From: UMGS1002 sp045586785
GTDB lineage: Bacteria > Bacillota > Clostridia > Oscillospirales > CAG-272
Direction of reading: 5' to 3'
Assembly (NCBI GenBank): GCA_045586785.1
Contig: JAZNBA010000085.1
Location: forward strand, 27,134 to 91,133
DNA: 64,000 bases
Translations under genes and position numbers: made by a program
Notes under the pieces: generated by a model
The model's input: the letters and a program-made list of their open reading frames with translations, nothing else
Told to the model about the DNA's origin: nothing
Database searches by the model: none
In this document: positions 43,479 to 51,189 of the stretch, piece by piece
How the letters are laid out: each line of letters starts with the position of its first letter
Numbering within the stretch: position 1 is the first letter of the stretch

Positions 43479-46400
43479 ATGAAAGATATACTTTTTTATC
43501 ATTCTTGTCCTGAATTTATTCTTAATGGATATGATTATAATATATCTGTCGCATTGAATGTTGTGGCAGAATGTGTAGAGGTTTGTTATAGCGTCGATTC
43601 GGGTTTGTGTGAAAAACTTACTCTTAAAAAAAGGAAGACTTATAATAACACAAGCAGCAATATTTATACTTATGTTGGCACTATTCCTGCATCAGCTTTT
43701 GATAATGCGAGAGAGTTGAAATATCGATTTACATGTGATGGTGTTCCAAGCGATGAGTATTGTATAACGACAGAATGTGCCGGTATGATGCCGCCATTAA
43801 TAGTGACTGAACTTTATGGTCGTCCAAAAGGGAATAATGTAACTGTATTTTTTGAAGTTATGAACCCTTCATCGCGCGCTGTTGATCTATATGACTATAA
43901 GTTGATGGCATATTTAGGCGCTGACCCGTCGGAAGAAGAATATGTGTGTGAACTTTGCTTGGCGAATACGCCTGGCGAACACATTATGCAACCAATGGAT
44001 GTTGCGGCAATTTTTCCTGTTTTGCCACAGCATCACATTTTGCAGGATGGAAAATTCGCAACAGTTGATGGCTTTGTTGATGCTTGTATGGCCGATTGGC
44101 CCAAGCCGGGATTTGATTTATATTCAGAACGCGAGTCTGTGCGAATTATTCCTGTTGAAGCTTCTGTTTTTGATGAAGTATCCGGTAAATATGTTGCGGT
44201 TGGTAAAGTGGATAAATGGCCGCTTAAGACAGAGTGTACTACATTAATTATTGCTCCGCGTGATGCTGATCCTAAGTCTGCTCTTGAAAGTTATGCATTT
44301 AAACTGATCTATAACAAGAGCGATAAAGGGGATAGGGATACTCCGGTTAGACATTCATCTTTGTGGACAATAGATGTCAGACATCCTACTGAAGGTATAT
44401 CATTCAGCCATAGGGCTTATATTACCCCCGGAAGGCTGGATGAAGGACAAGTTACTTTTGATTTGTCAACTCCATACCCAATAATTGTTTCTGTTGATGC
44501 TGATTCTGATGTAAATTATACAGAAGATGGTGCAAAATTGACGTTTTCGGTTGATATAGGATGCGCTGTCGGTGCATATATATATCTTAAAATGCCCAAC
44601 GGCGATTACAGAAAATTTATTGCTGCAGAAATTGACAACGGAATTTGGGAAGTTGAGTTGCCTTGCGATGCGATCTATAATATGAATGAATTGCAATATG
44701 TAATTGCTGTTTGTGATGGTATCAGAGAAACACGCTTAGGAAGCATGTCAAGACCTTTATGTACGAAGTTGTCAGATTATTGTGGTCCTCACATTATTGA
44801 TTCCTTACCATGCGAAAAATATGGTTATGACGGTAATCGCAATCCCGTAATATATGTTAAATTTTTTGATATATCCGGCGTGGATGTGGATGCTTGTATT
44901 CTTTGCTTGGATAAAAAGGATGTAAGTAAATGCGCACGATGGAGCAATACCTCTGTTCAGTATCGGTGTCACAGGCCTTTGAAATATGGTGAACACAGCT
45001 TTGAGGTTATGCTTAAAGATAAGCTTGGCAATAAAACTTATTGTAAAACCATATTTTCTGTTTGCAAATCGGATGATTTGAAATTTTATCGAGGGGAAGT
45101 TCACTCTCACACCGCTGATTCAGATGGAATAGCCGGTCCGTCGGAGGCATATGAATACGCACGTGATGTTGGCGGTGTAGATTTCTTTGCAGTGACAGAT
45201 CACTCACATTATTTGAGTCATGACTTATACGAGCAACAAATAATAGCGGCAAATAAGTATAATGTTCCCGGAAAATTTGTCACTTTATATGGTTATGAAA
45301 TGACTTGGAATAATGGTTGTGCGTTGTGGGGGCATGCAAATATTTTAAATGTTGATTGGTTGGTTGATGACATAAAAGCTTTTGGCTTGCCTGAGATTTT
45401 TGACAAATTGAAGCAAGACAAGGGTGCTGTAGCTATGTTTAATCATCCTGGACTTAGTTGGGGTAATTTTCATGATTATTCTCACTATTCTTTAGAAGCG
45501 GACAGAGCTATGTGCCTCACAGAAATAAAAGGTGCCGGCTATGACAGAGAATATGCTAATATGTTGGCGTTGGGATGGCACGCAGCTCCGGCTTTCAACG
45601 AAGATAATCATAGTTATAACTGGACAACCGCTACTCCTTCAACAACATATGTTCTTGCGCCTGAATTGACGCGAGATAATATACTGGATGCTTTTCGTCG
45701 TAGACGCACATATTCGACCACTGATCCAACTATGAAAATAAAGTTTAAGATCAATGGTGAATGGATGGGTGGACGATTGCATAATCCTAAGTCTCTTCAT
45801 ATTGAAGTTGATGTTTCAACAGAATCAGAGCTCGGTATAGGAGATATTGCGCTTATAAGTGAAGACAATGTAGTTGTTGAATCCATAAACGTCGGAGCTT
45901 TGCAAAAATATCATTGGGTGCTTAATATTAAACCTGATTTTGATTATTATTATTTGAGAATTACATCAACAGGTAAATATACTGTCACTGCGCCGATTTG
46001 GATAGAAGGACGCGATGCTTTAACCATCAAAGCTCTTGATTTCCAACGTTCTGACAGTGATTATAAGTCCAACTCGATTATTGCTAAAGTGAAAAATGTT
46101 ACCGATGATAATTTGTATAATGTTGTCATAGATTTTTATTTAACTAACAATTCGGGCTTAGACTTGAGGCGAGCTGTTCCGTATCGAACTGTTAAATTAA
46201 AATGCTTGAATGCAAACAAAACTGTCGGTATACAATGTAACTTACCGAATATTCCCGGCATGCGACGTGTTGTTGCTGTGGTTAGCGGTGAGCAGTATAA
46301 TCAGCAATATTGTGATATGGCAACGGTACTAATTTCGCCGGTAAAAATTTCCGAAATAGTACCTGTTAGTGAAGATTACTGTGATGGAAACGGCAATGCT

Positions 46401-46871
46401 ATAAGTAATCCATTTCCTTATTTCAAGCTTTGTAATATGTCCAACAGAGATATATTGCTGGATGGATATTATACAAGGTTGTGGACTACAACGGGAAAGG
46501 CTCCGTCTGAAGATAAAATTCTTCGATTGGATGGGCACTGTATCAAAGCAAGGAATTCTTTGATTGTATGGGTCAAACCAATAGACTGCGATTTAACAGT
46601 TGAAGATTTTAATAAACATTATGGAAAAATGTTGTGTGAAGAGGATGATATTGTGGTTACCACGATTCCTGCGATATCTTGCGCAAAAGAAACCAGACGG
46701 CTTGAGCTGATGTTTGAAAAAGAAACGCTTGCTCGTGTGGAGTACAATTTCAAACAGATTCCCGGATCGGATATTAACCCGGGGAAGGCTCTTACATATG
46801 ATATAACGCCTACGTTGACAGGTACATCACTGATGATTTCGAATTCCGAAAAACCTGATCCATCCATTTAA
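43479..46871 (+). CDS. Giant CehA/McbA-type PHP metallohydrolase with lamin-tail-like domains
   Basis: A 1130-residue multidomain protein. Residues 1-100 look like an Ig-like sandwich. About 106-300 resembles a lamin-tail domain (IVTELYGRPKGNN onward), followed by further Ig-like domains to about 530. A PHP phosphoesterase core starts with GEVHSHTADSDG (539-550) and includes FAVTDHSHY and FNHPGLSWGN metal ligands. A CARDB-like segment and a second lamin-tail-like domain (ISEIVPVSEDY onward) form the last 290 residues. Proteins of this design are normally secreted, but I see no signal peptide or anchor. The PHP core should be a metal-dependent phosphoesterase or amidohydrolase; the substrate is unknown. 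It follows the GH20 gene by 11 bases. Confidence 0.75.
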   Translation: MKDILFYHSCPEFILNGYDYNISVALNVVAECVEVCYSVDSGLCEKLTLKKRKTYNNTSSNIYTYVGTIPASAFDNARELKYRFTCDGVPSDEYCITTECAGMMPPLIVTELYGRPKGNNVTVFFEVMNPSSRAVDLYDYKLMAYLGADPSEEEYVCELCLANTPGEHIMQPMDVAAIFPVLPQHHILQDGKFATVDGFVDACMADWPKPGFDLYSERESVRIIPVEASVFDEVSGKYVAVGKVDKWPLKTECTTLIIAPRDADPKSALESYAFKLIYNKSDKGDRDTPVRHSSLWTIDVRHPTEGISFSHRAYITPGRLDEGQVTFDLSTPYPIIVSVDADSDVNYTEDGAKLTFSVDIGCAVGAYIYLKMPNGDYRKFIAAEIDNGIWEVELPCDAIYNMNELQYVIAVCDGIRETRLGSMSRPLCTKLSDYCGPHIIDSLPCEKYGYDGNRNPVIYVKFFDISGVDVDACILCLDKKDVSKCARWSNTSVQYRCHRPLKYGEHSFEVMLKDKLGNKTYCKTIFSVCKSDDLKFYRGEVHSHTADSDGIAGPSEAYEYARDVGGVDFFAVTDHSHYLSHDLYEQQIIAANKYNVPGKFVTLYGYEMTWNNGCALWGHANILNVDWLVDDIKAFGLPEIFDKLKQDKGAVAMFNHPGLSWGNFHDYSHYSLEADRAMCLTEIKGAGYDREYANMLALGWHAAPAFNEDNHSYNWTTATPSTTYVLAPELTRDNILDAFRRRRTYSTTDPTMKIKFKINGEWMGGRLHNPKSLHIEVDVSTESELGIGDIALISEDNVVVESINVGALQKYHWVLNIKPDFDYYYLRITSTGKYTVTAPIWIEGRDALTIKALDFQRSDSDYKSNSIIAKVKNVTDDNLYNVVIDFYLTNNSGLDLRRAVPYRTVKLKCLNANKTVGIQCNLPNIPGMRRVVAVVSGEQYNQQYCDMATVLISPVKISEIVPVSEDYCDGNGNAISNPFPYFKLCNMSNRDILLDGYYTRLWTTTGKAPSEDKILRLDGHCIKARNSLIVWVKPIDCDLTVEDFNKHYGKMLCEEDDIVVTTIPAISCAKETRRLELMFEKETLARVEYNFKQIPGSDINPGKALTYDITPTLTGTSLMISNSEKPDPSI

Positions 46872-46890
46872 TATGGTGTTATGCAGATTT

Positions 46891-46936
46891 AAAACCAAAA
46901 ACAACAATAGGACACCTAATGGTGTCCTATTGTTGT
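46891..46936 (-). terminator. Terminator for rplJ-rplL
   Basis: A 16-bp perfect stem (46901-46916 with 46921-46936), a four-base loop and, on the minus strand, a T-rich tail. It lies between the convergent PHP and rplL genes. On the plus strand no T-run follows, so it serves mainly the minus strand. Confidence 0.9.
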
Positions 46937-46968
46937 ACAGACAGGATTTTAAAAGTACAAAAGTTAAA

Positions 46969-47346
46969 TTACTTGAGCTCGACAGTTGCGCCAGCCTCGG
47001 TGAGCTGAGCCTTGATGCTTTCAGCCTCTTCCTTGGAAACGCCTTCCTTGATAGCCTTGGGAGCGCCCTCAACGAGATCCTTAGCGTCCTTAAGACCAAG
47101 ACCGGTAATCTCACGAACAACCTTGATAACGCCAAGCTTGCTGGAACCAAAGGAAGCAAGAATAACGTCAAATTCGGTTTTTTCTTCAGCAGCAGGAGCA
47201 GCTGCAGCAGCAGCGCCAGCAACAGCTACGGGAGCAGCAGCGGATACGCCAAACTCCTCCTCAACAGCCTTAACGAGCTCAGAAAGCTCAAGAATGGAAA
47301 GACCCTTAACGGCCTCAACTATAGCAGTAATCTTTTCAGATGCCAT
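46969..47346 (-). CDS. rplL: 50S ribosomal protein L7/L12
   Basis: The 125-residue stalk protein that recruits translation GTPases. It has an N-terminal dimerisation helix region (ITAIVEAVKGLSILELSELVKAVEEEFGV), an alanine-rich hinge (about 40-54), and the C-terminal globular domain with KTEFDVIL and KVVREITGLGLKDAKDLVE. ATG 47346 follows GGAGGT. It lies 77 bases after rplJ and ends 32 bases before its terminator. rpoB, its usual downstream neighbour, is absent. Confidence 0.97.
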   Translation of the reverse strand: MASEKITAIVEAVKGLSILELSELVKAVEEEFGVSAAAPVAVAGAAAAAAPAAEEKTEFDVILASFGSSKLGVIKVVREITGLGLKDAKDLVEGAPKAIKEGVSKEEAESIKAQLTEAGATVELK

Positions 47347-47423
47347 TTTTAATTACCTCCGAATATAAATGTTTTTTAATTATGCGGATAAAAATTCCGA
47401 TTGTGATTTGTTCCGAACAAAGC

Positions 47424-47954
47424 TTAAGCTTCTGCCGGAGTGGATTCCTCTGCGTTGTCGCCACCCATTTTGTCTGCAATTGCTTTGATAGCATATGCAA
47501 AATTGTAAAGAGGGGACTGAATGCTTCCGAGGAACTTTGCGATAAGAACTTCCTTTGAAGGAATGTCAGCAAGAGCAACGACGGTCTTTTCGTCGATCAC
47601 GTTACCTTCAAGGTATCCTGCGAGGATCTTAAAGGACTCGATCTTCTCAGCATATGTCTTGAGAATTTTTGCGGGAGCAATAGGATCACTTTCGCTGATT
47701 GCGATAGCGGTCATACCCTCGAGGTGCTCTTTCATAGCACCGTATCCGACTTCATCACAAGCTCTGCCGGTCAAAGAGTTCTTCATAACCATGTACTTAA
47801 CGCCTGCTTCACGCAGAGCCTTACGCATCTTGGTATCATCTTCAACTGTGATTCCCTGATAGTTAACCAGAACACCTGCGGGGGATGCTTTCATCATTTC
47901 AGCAAGATCCGCAACGATCTGTTTCTTTTGCTCGAGAATTGCATTACTAGGCAT
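47424..47954 (-). CDS. rplJ: 50S ribosomal protein L10
   Basis: L10 anchors the L7/L12 dimers to 23S rRNA. The 176-residue protein shows the N-terminal rRNA-binding domain (LVNYQGITVEDDTKMRKALREAG) and the C-terminal helix that carries L12. ATG 47954 follows GGGAGGTG. An L10 leader lies upstream (about 47991-48123), where free L10 with L12 can bind its own mRNA. rplK and rplA, often upstream, are not here; a WYL regulator is. Confidence 0.97.
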   Translation of the reverse strand: MPSNAILEQKKQIVADLAEMMKASPAGVLVNYQGITVEDDTKMRKALREAGVKYMVMKNSLTGRACDEVGYGAMKEHLEGMTAIAISESDPIAPAKILKTYAEKIESFKILAGYLEGNVIDEKTVVALADIPSKEVLIAKFLGSIQSPLYNFAYAIKAIADKMGGDNAEESTPAEA

Positions 47955-47990
47955 TGTGTTTCACCTCCCAATGTGAAATACGGAATATAT

Positions 47991-48123
47991 AAAAATATCC
48001 TTCTCCCGTAAGCCCAGCTTTGCAGAAGAAGGATAACAGTTGCACAAATGTGCTTATATACTATTACACATCCTCGGCAGGAGAGCATTGAGCCTTTACG
48101 GGAACCTGCTGTCTTTGGATAAC
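47991..48123 (-). promoter_or_regulatory. L10 leader with terminator (r-protein autoregulation)
   Basis: Read on the minus strand, the leader holds an AAAGACAGCAGG half and a CCTGCCGAGG half, pairing at bases 48105-48110 with 48076-48081. This is the conserved L10-binding structure of Bacillota. It is followed by a stem with arms TATCCTTCT and AGAAGGATA (47996-48034) and a T-rich tail, a terminator-like attenuator. When L10 is in excess, binding should favour termination before rplJ. Confidence 0.85.
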
Positions 48124-48129
48124 GCAAGG

Positions 48130-48158
48130 ATTATATCACAATTACTTGCGTTTGTCAA
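48130..48158 (-). promoter_or_regulatory. Promoter for rplJ-rplL
   Basis: On the minus strand: consensus TTGACA, 17 bases ending in TGTGA, TATAAT. This is the strongest promoter in the window by consensus. A perfect inverted repeat (AACGCAAG at 48121-48128 and CTTGCGTT at 48145-48152) brackets the -10 box. Confidence 0.88.
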
Positions 48159-48188
48159 TAGTTTTTTGAAAAAAGTTTTAAATTATTT

Positions 48189-48737
48189 TTAATCAGAATT
48201 GTTTTGTAATATTCGTTCGGCGCATCTGAGTATACGAGAACGCAACCAATCGGGTTTTAGTATTCTTATGTCGGAATTGAGTGACATCAATATGCCCATA
48301 AATTTTTCAATACTGTGAAATTCACATCTATATATATTATTACCAAGATGTTCTGTTATGTAACTGCCCAATTCTACAACGGTCAAACGATCAGGGAGTC
48401 GCAACTCTGCAGTATATGGTAATTGCATTTGGACAACTGTGTTCTCAATGGGTTGAGAGTCAACATTTATTATTGATGTTTCGGCGATGATTCCGTTATA
48501 GTCCTCGTTGTTGGCGGTTGTTACGGCGATGGGCAGTGAGAAACTTGATGTATAATAGAATCCCTTTCGCTCATAGTCATATGCTAAAGGAGCCTTTAGC
48601 TTAATTCTGAGAAAATCTACATCTCGCTGCGCTTGACGGTGTGATATATTAAATCTTTCGGCTACACGTTTAGCATTTGGATAGCTCATTTCTACAATCT
48701 TACGATGTAACCATTGAATTCTCAAATTTGCTGTCAT
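48189..48737 (-). CDS. Short WYL-domain transcriptional regulator
   Basis: A 182-residue protein. The N-terminal helix-turn-helix reads NAKRVAERFNISHRQAQRDVDFLR (about 21-44 in pattern), typical of WYL regulators, followed by APLAYDYERKGFYYT, the winged part. The C-terminal half ends in ILKPDWLRSRILRCAERIL, the usual WYL C-terminal extension. The complete WYL core is short compared with the usual 300-residue proteins, so a central piece is missing or reduced. It follows the unknown membrane protein gene by 24 bases, suggesting a two-gene unit. Confidence 0.7.
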   Translation of the reverse strand: MTANLRIQWLHRKIVEMSYPNAKRVAERFNISHRQAQRDVDFLRIKLKAPLAYDYERKGFYYTSSFSLPIAVTTANNEDYNGIIAETSIINVDSQPIENTVVQMQLPYTAELRLPDRLTVVELGSYITEHLGNNIYRCEFHSIEKFMGILMSLNSDIRILKPDWLRSRILRCAERILQNNSD

Positions 48738-48761
48738 AGAGAGTTCCTCCTGTTGTGCAAA

Positions 48762-49550
48762 TTAAGAAGCGATTGCTTGGTTTTGATTGGATATAAAGTC
48801 TATACTACGACATATTTGATAAATTGTGATGGGGAATAGTGCTATTACGGTTGGCAGAAACTCTCGAATAACATATATTTGGCTTGTATATATAATAATG
48901 AAGGAAATTAAAAAAGAAACAGAAATGCACATGTTTATAAGATGCGCAGCAACACAAGCGCGTGGAGCGGGAGAACCTACCAGATATTTTATTTCATAGA
49001 GTACAAAGAACATTGTTGACATCATTGACAACATTAATAGTATTTTTACCGGATTATTCATGGTTATATTCCAATTTATATATGCTTCTGTCATGCATCC
49101 GGCTGCCCACAAAATAACAAATATACCAGCTAGCGCGCGTAAATTATTGTGCGAATCCGAGTATAGAGCGTTTAACAAGAAAAACAATACAGATAATATG
49201 GAGAAAATTATTACGGCGATAGATAATCCGGAAAACGGGGAAGACGTGAACTTTATAACTGCGCCAACTAAGAATCCAAGCATAGTGATCCATGATGCAA
49301 TTTTTGATATTAGAGACGTTGGGGAGGGGATGGTTGTTAATGTGTTTTTTGGTATAAATACAAATATGGACAGTATCCATATGCAAGTGAACAATAATAA
49401 GTACTTTGCTATATAAGGTAAAAAGGATTGCTCTGAAAAATAGGCTATAGGTGTGTCAAATGCAAATATGAAGCTAATCGCATAAGTTACAGAAGACAAT
49501 AAAGTCAGAATGATAGCGGAGTAATAATAAGCTTTTAATGATACTTTCAT
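48762..49550 (-). CDS. Predicted membrane protein of unknown function
   Basis: I do not recognise this 262-residue protein. It has about eight hydrophobic segments spread over the whole length (for example about 11-30, 46-65, 85-103, 110-128, 136-152, 165-181, 205-225 and 232-250) and short polar loops. There is no signal peptide, catalytic motif or repeat that I can name. ATG 49550 follows AGAGGTTG. The WYL regulator follows, which may control it or answer to it, but this is guesswork. Confidence 0.65.
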   Translation of the reverse strand: MKVSLKAYYYSAIILTLLSSVTYAISFIFAFDTPIAYFSEQSFLPYIAKYLLLFTCIWILSIFVFIPKNTLTTIPSPTSLISKIASWITMLGFLVGAVIKFTSSPFSGLSIAVIIFSILSVLFFLLNALYSDSHNNLRALAGIFVILWAAGCMTEAYINWNITMNNPVKILLMLSMMSTMFFVLYEIKYLVGSPAPRACVAAHLINMCISVSFLISFIIIYTSQIYVIREFLPTVIALFPITIYQICRSIDFISNQNQAIAS

Positions 49551-49740
49551 TTTATCAACCTCTTACTGGATTGTTATTTATAATAATTATACATCAAATT
49601 TATTAACAAATTGTAAACAAATGCGTATTTGAGCGGAGTTTGTTGATATGATATATATTAGAAATATTTTGTTGGTCAAAATGCACAAATTGTACGCTTT
49701 AAAAATGATATTTTTTTACATACAAAAGGCGAAAAAGGTA

Positions 49741-49769
49741 TTGATTTTTTGGAAATGATGTGATATAAT
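49741..49769 (+). promoter_or_regulatory. Promoter of the S10-spc-alpha ribosomal protein operon
   Basis: TTGATT at 49741-49746, 17 bases ending in TGA, TATAAT at 49764-49769. The predicted start is about 49776, giving a leader of about 323 bases before rpsJ. The 190 bases before the promoter (49551-49740) are A+T-rich and I see nothing in them. Confidence 0.78.
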
Positions 49770-49775
49770 TGACTC

Positions 49776-50098
49776 TGCTTGATATGCGATGAAACGGAAG
49801 GTTGCTGCTAAGGCAGGTAATTTCCGTGGAGTATGTCCGAAAATCGGGCGGCAATAATTCTATTAGCGCTGAAACAGTTAACCCGCTGTTGCAGGTTGTC
49901 GGTGCTTTGCTCATCCCCCGAATGTCGTTGCGCAATGCTGAGCGGTTACGACTTCGGTTTTTTATAGGGAACACAAAGAAACACACGGCGACGTGTTGGT
50001 AGGATTTGCGCCACTTCGCAAGAAGATCGCCGTCGAGATGCTTCCATATTAATTATATGGGCATCAAAACGCGCGAAATTAAAGAAGGAGGCACAAAA
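49776..50098 (+). promoter_or_regulatory. Long structured leader of the S10 operon
   Basis: An untranslated region of about 323 bases. It holds a hairpin with ACGGAA (49794-49799) and TTCCGT (49822-49827) arms, then an intrinsic terminator at 49918-49963. Near the gene it has a two-part hairpin, ACGGCGA (49985-49991) with TCGCCGT (50027-50033), enclosing TTGCG/CGCAA. The arrangement suggests control by premature termination, as in other r-protein leaders. I do not recognise a known leader class. Confidence 0.65.
49918..49963 (+). terminator. Intrinsic terminator inside the S10 leader (attenuator candidate)
   Basis: CCGAA-GTCG pairs with CGAC-TTCGG (one bulged T), the loop is 21 bases, and a run of six T follows at 49958-49963. 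It lies between the promoter and rpsJ, so readthrough would be needed for every gene downstream. Confidence 0.68.
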
Positions 50099-50410
50099 AT
50101 GGCAGTAAATGAAAAAATCAGAATCCGTCTCAAGAGCTACGATCACACATTGATCGACACTGCAGCTCAAAAGATCGTTGAGATCGCGAAGAGACAGGGT
50201 GCCACTGTTTCCGGTCCTATACCGCTTCCGACTGAGAAGGAGATCATTACAATTCTCCGCGCAGTCCACAAGTACAAGGATAGCCGCGAACAGTTTGAGT
50301 ATCGCACCCACAAGAGACTGATCGACATTATCAGACCCAGCAAGAAATTGGTTGAGGATCTGATGAATGTTGAACTTCCTGCAGGCGTAGAGATTGAGAT
50401 CAAATTATAA
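50099..50410 (+). CDS. rpsJ: 30S ribosomal protein S10
   Basis: The 103-residue S10 (also NusE, the antitermination partner of NusB). It begins MAVNEKIRIRLKSYDHTLID and keeps the loop TVSGPIPLPTEKE. ATG 50099 follows GAAGGAGG; the upstream in-frame start at 50006 would read through leader RNA structure and is rejected. It is the first gene of the superoperon. A 130-base spacer with a GCCGC/GCGGC hairpin separates it from rplC. Confidence 0.98.
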   Translation: MAVNEKIRIRLKSYDHTLIDTAAQKIVEIAKRQGATVSGPIPLPTEKEIITILRAVHKYKDSREQFEYRTHKRLIDIIRPSKKLVEDLMNVELPAGVEIEIKL

Positions 50411-50540
50411 TATCAAGCGTTCGCAATCAAAGCACTGCAAAATTCACCCAATTGCCGCGAGGCGGCGTTGTCGGTCATGTTGGCGCAACCCGAAAGGGAA
50501 ATCCCAAAACGTCAACCAATAACCTACAGGAGAAGAAAAA

Positions 50541-51170
50541 ATGAAAAAAGCAATCATCGGCAAGAAGCTGGGTATGACACAGATCTTTGATGAAAAAGGC
50601 AATGTCATCCCGGTAACTGTCATCGAAGCGGGTCCGTGTGTAGTTGCACAGAAAAAGACCACTGACAAAGATGGTTATGACGCGCTTCAGCTCGGCTATA
50701 TGGATGTTAAAGAAAAGCATCTCAATAAGCCCGAGATCGGTCATTTTGCTGCAGCAGGCGTTGCTGCAAAGAAGCATCTGAAGGAGTTCCGTCTTGAGGA
50801 CTGCTCCGCGTATAACGTTGGCGATACAATATCTGCCGATACCTTCGCCGCAGGCGACAAGGTCGACGTTACCGGTATTACTAAAGGCCACGGTTATACA
50901 GGCGCTATCAAGCGTTGGAACCTCCACAAGCTCAGAATGACACACGGTGTTGGCCCTGTGCACCGTCAGTCCGGTTCCATGGGTGTTATCGACCCTGCCA
51001 GAATCTTCAAGAACAAGAAGATGGCCGGTCAGTACGGTAACGAGCAGGTCACAATACTGAATCTTAAAGTTGTTAAGGTCGACGCAGAGAACAATCTTAT
51101 CGCCATCAAGGGTGCCATTCCCGGTGCTAAAGACGGTATAGTGTTCATTCGCGATTCGATCAAAGCATAA
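50541..51170 (+). CDS. rplC: 50S ribosomal protein L3
   Basis: The 209-residue L3, an early assembly protein near the peptidyl transferase centre. It starts KKAIIGKKLGMTQIFDEKG and contains the extended loop motif THGVGPVHRQSGSMG. It follows rpsJ after 130 bases, an unusually long gap for this cluster, with a small hairpin around 50456-50468. ATG 50541 follows AGGAGAAG. Confidence 0.97.
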   Translation: MKKAIIGKKLGMTQIFDEKGNVIPVTVIEAGPCVVAQKKTTDKDGYDALQLGYMDVKEKHLNKPEIGHFAAAGVAAKKHLKEFRLEDCSAYNVGDTISADTFAAGDKVDVTGITKGHGYTGAIKRWNLHKLRMTHGVGPVHRQSGSMGVIDPARIFKNKKMAGQYGNEQVTILNLKVVKVDAENNLIAIKGAIPGAKDGIVFIRDSIKA

Positions 51171-51189
51171 GCGGTAAGGAGGAAGAACA

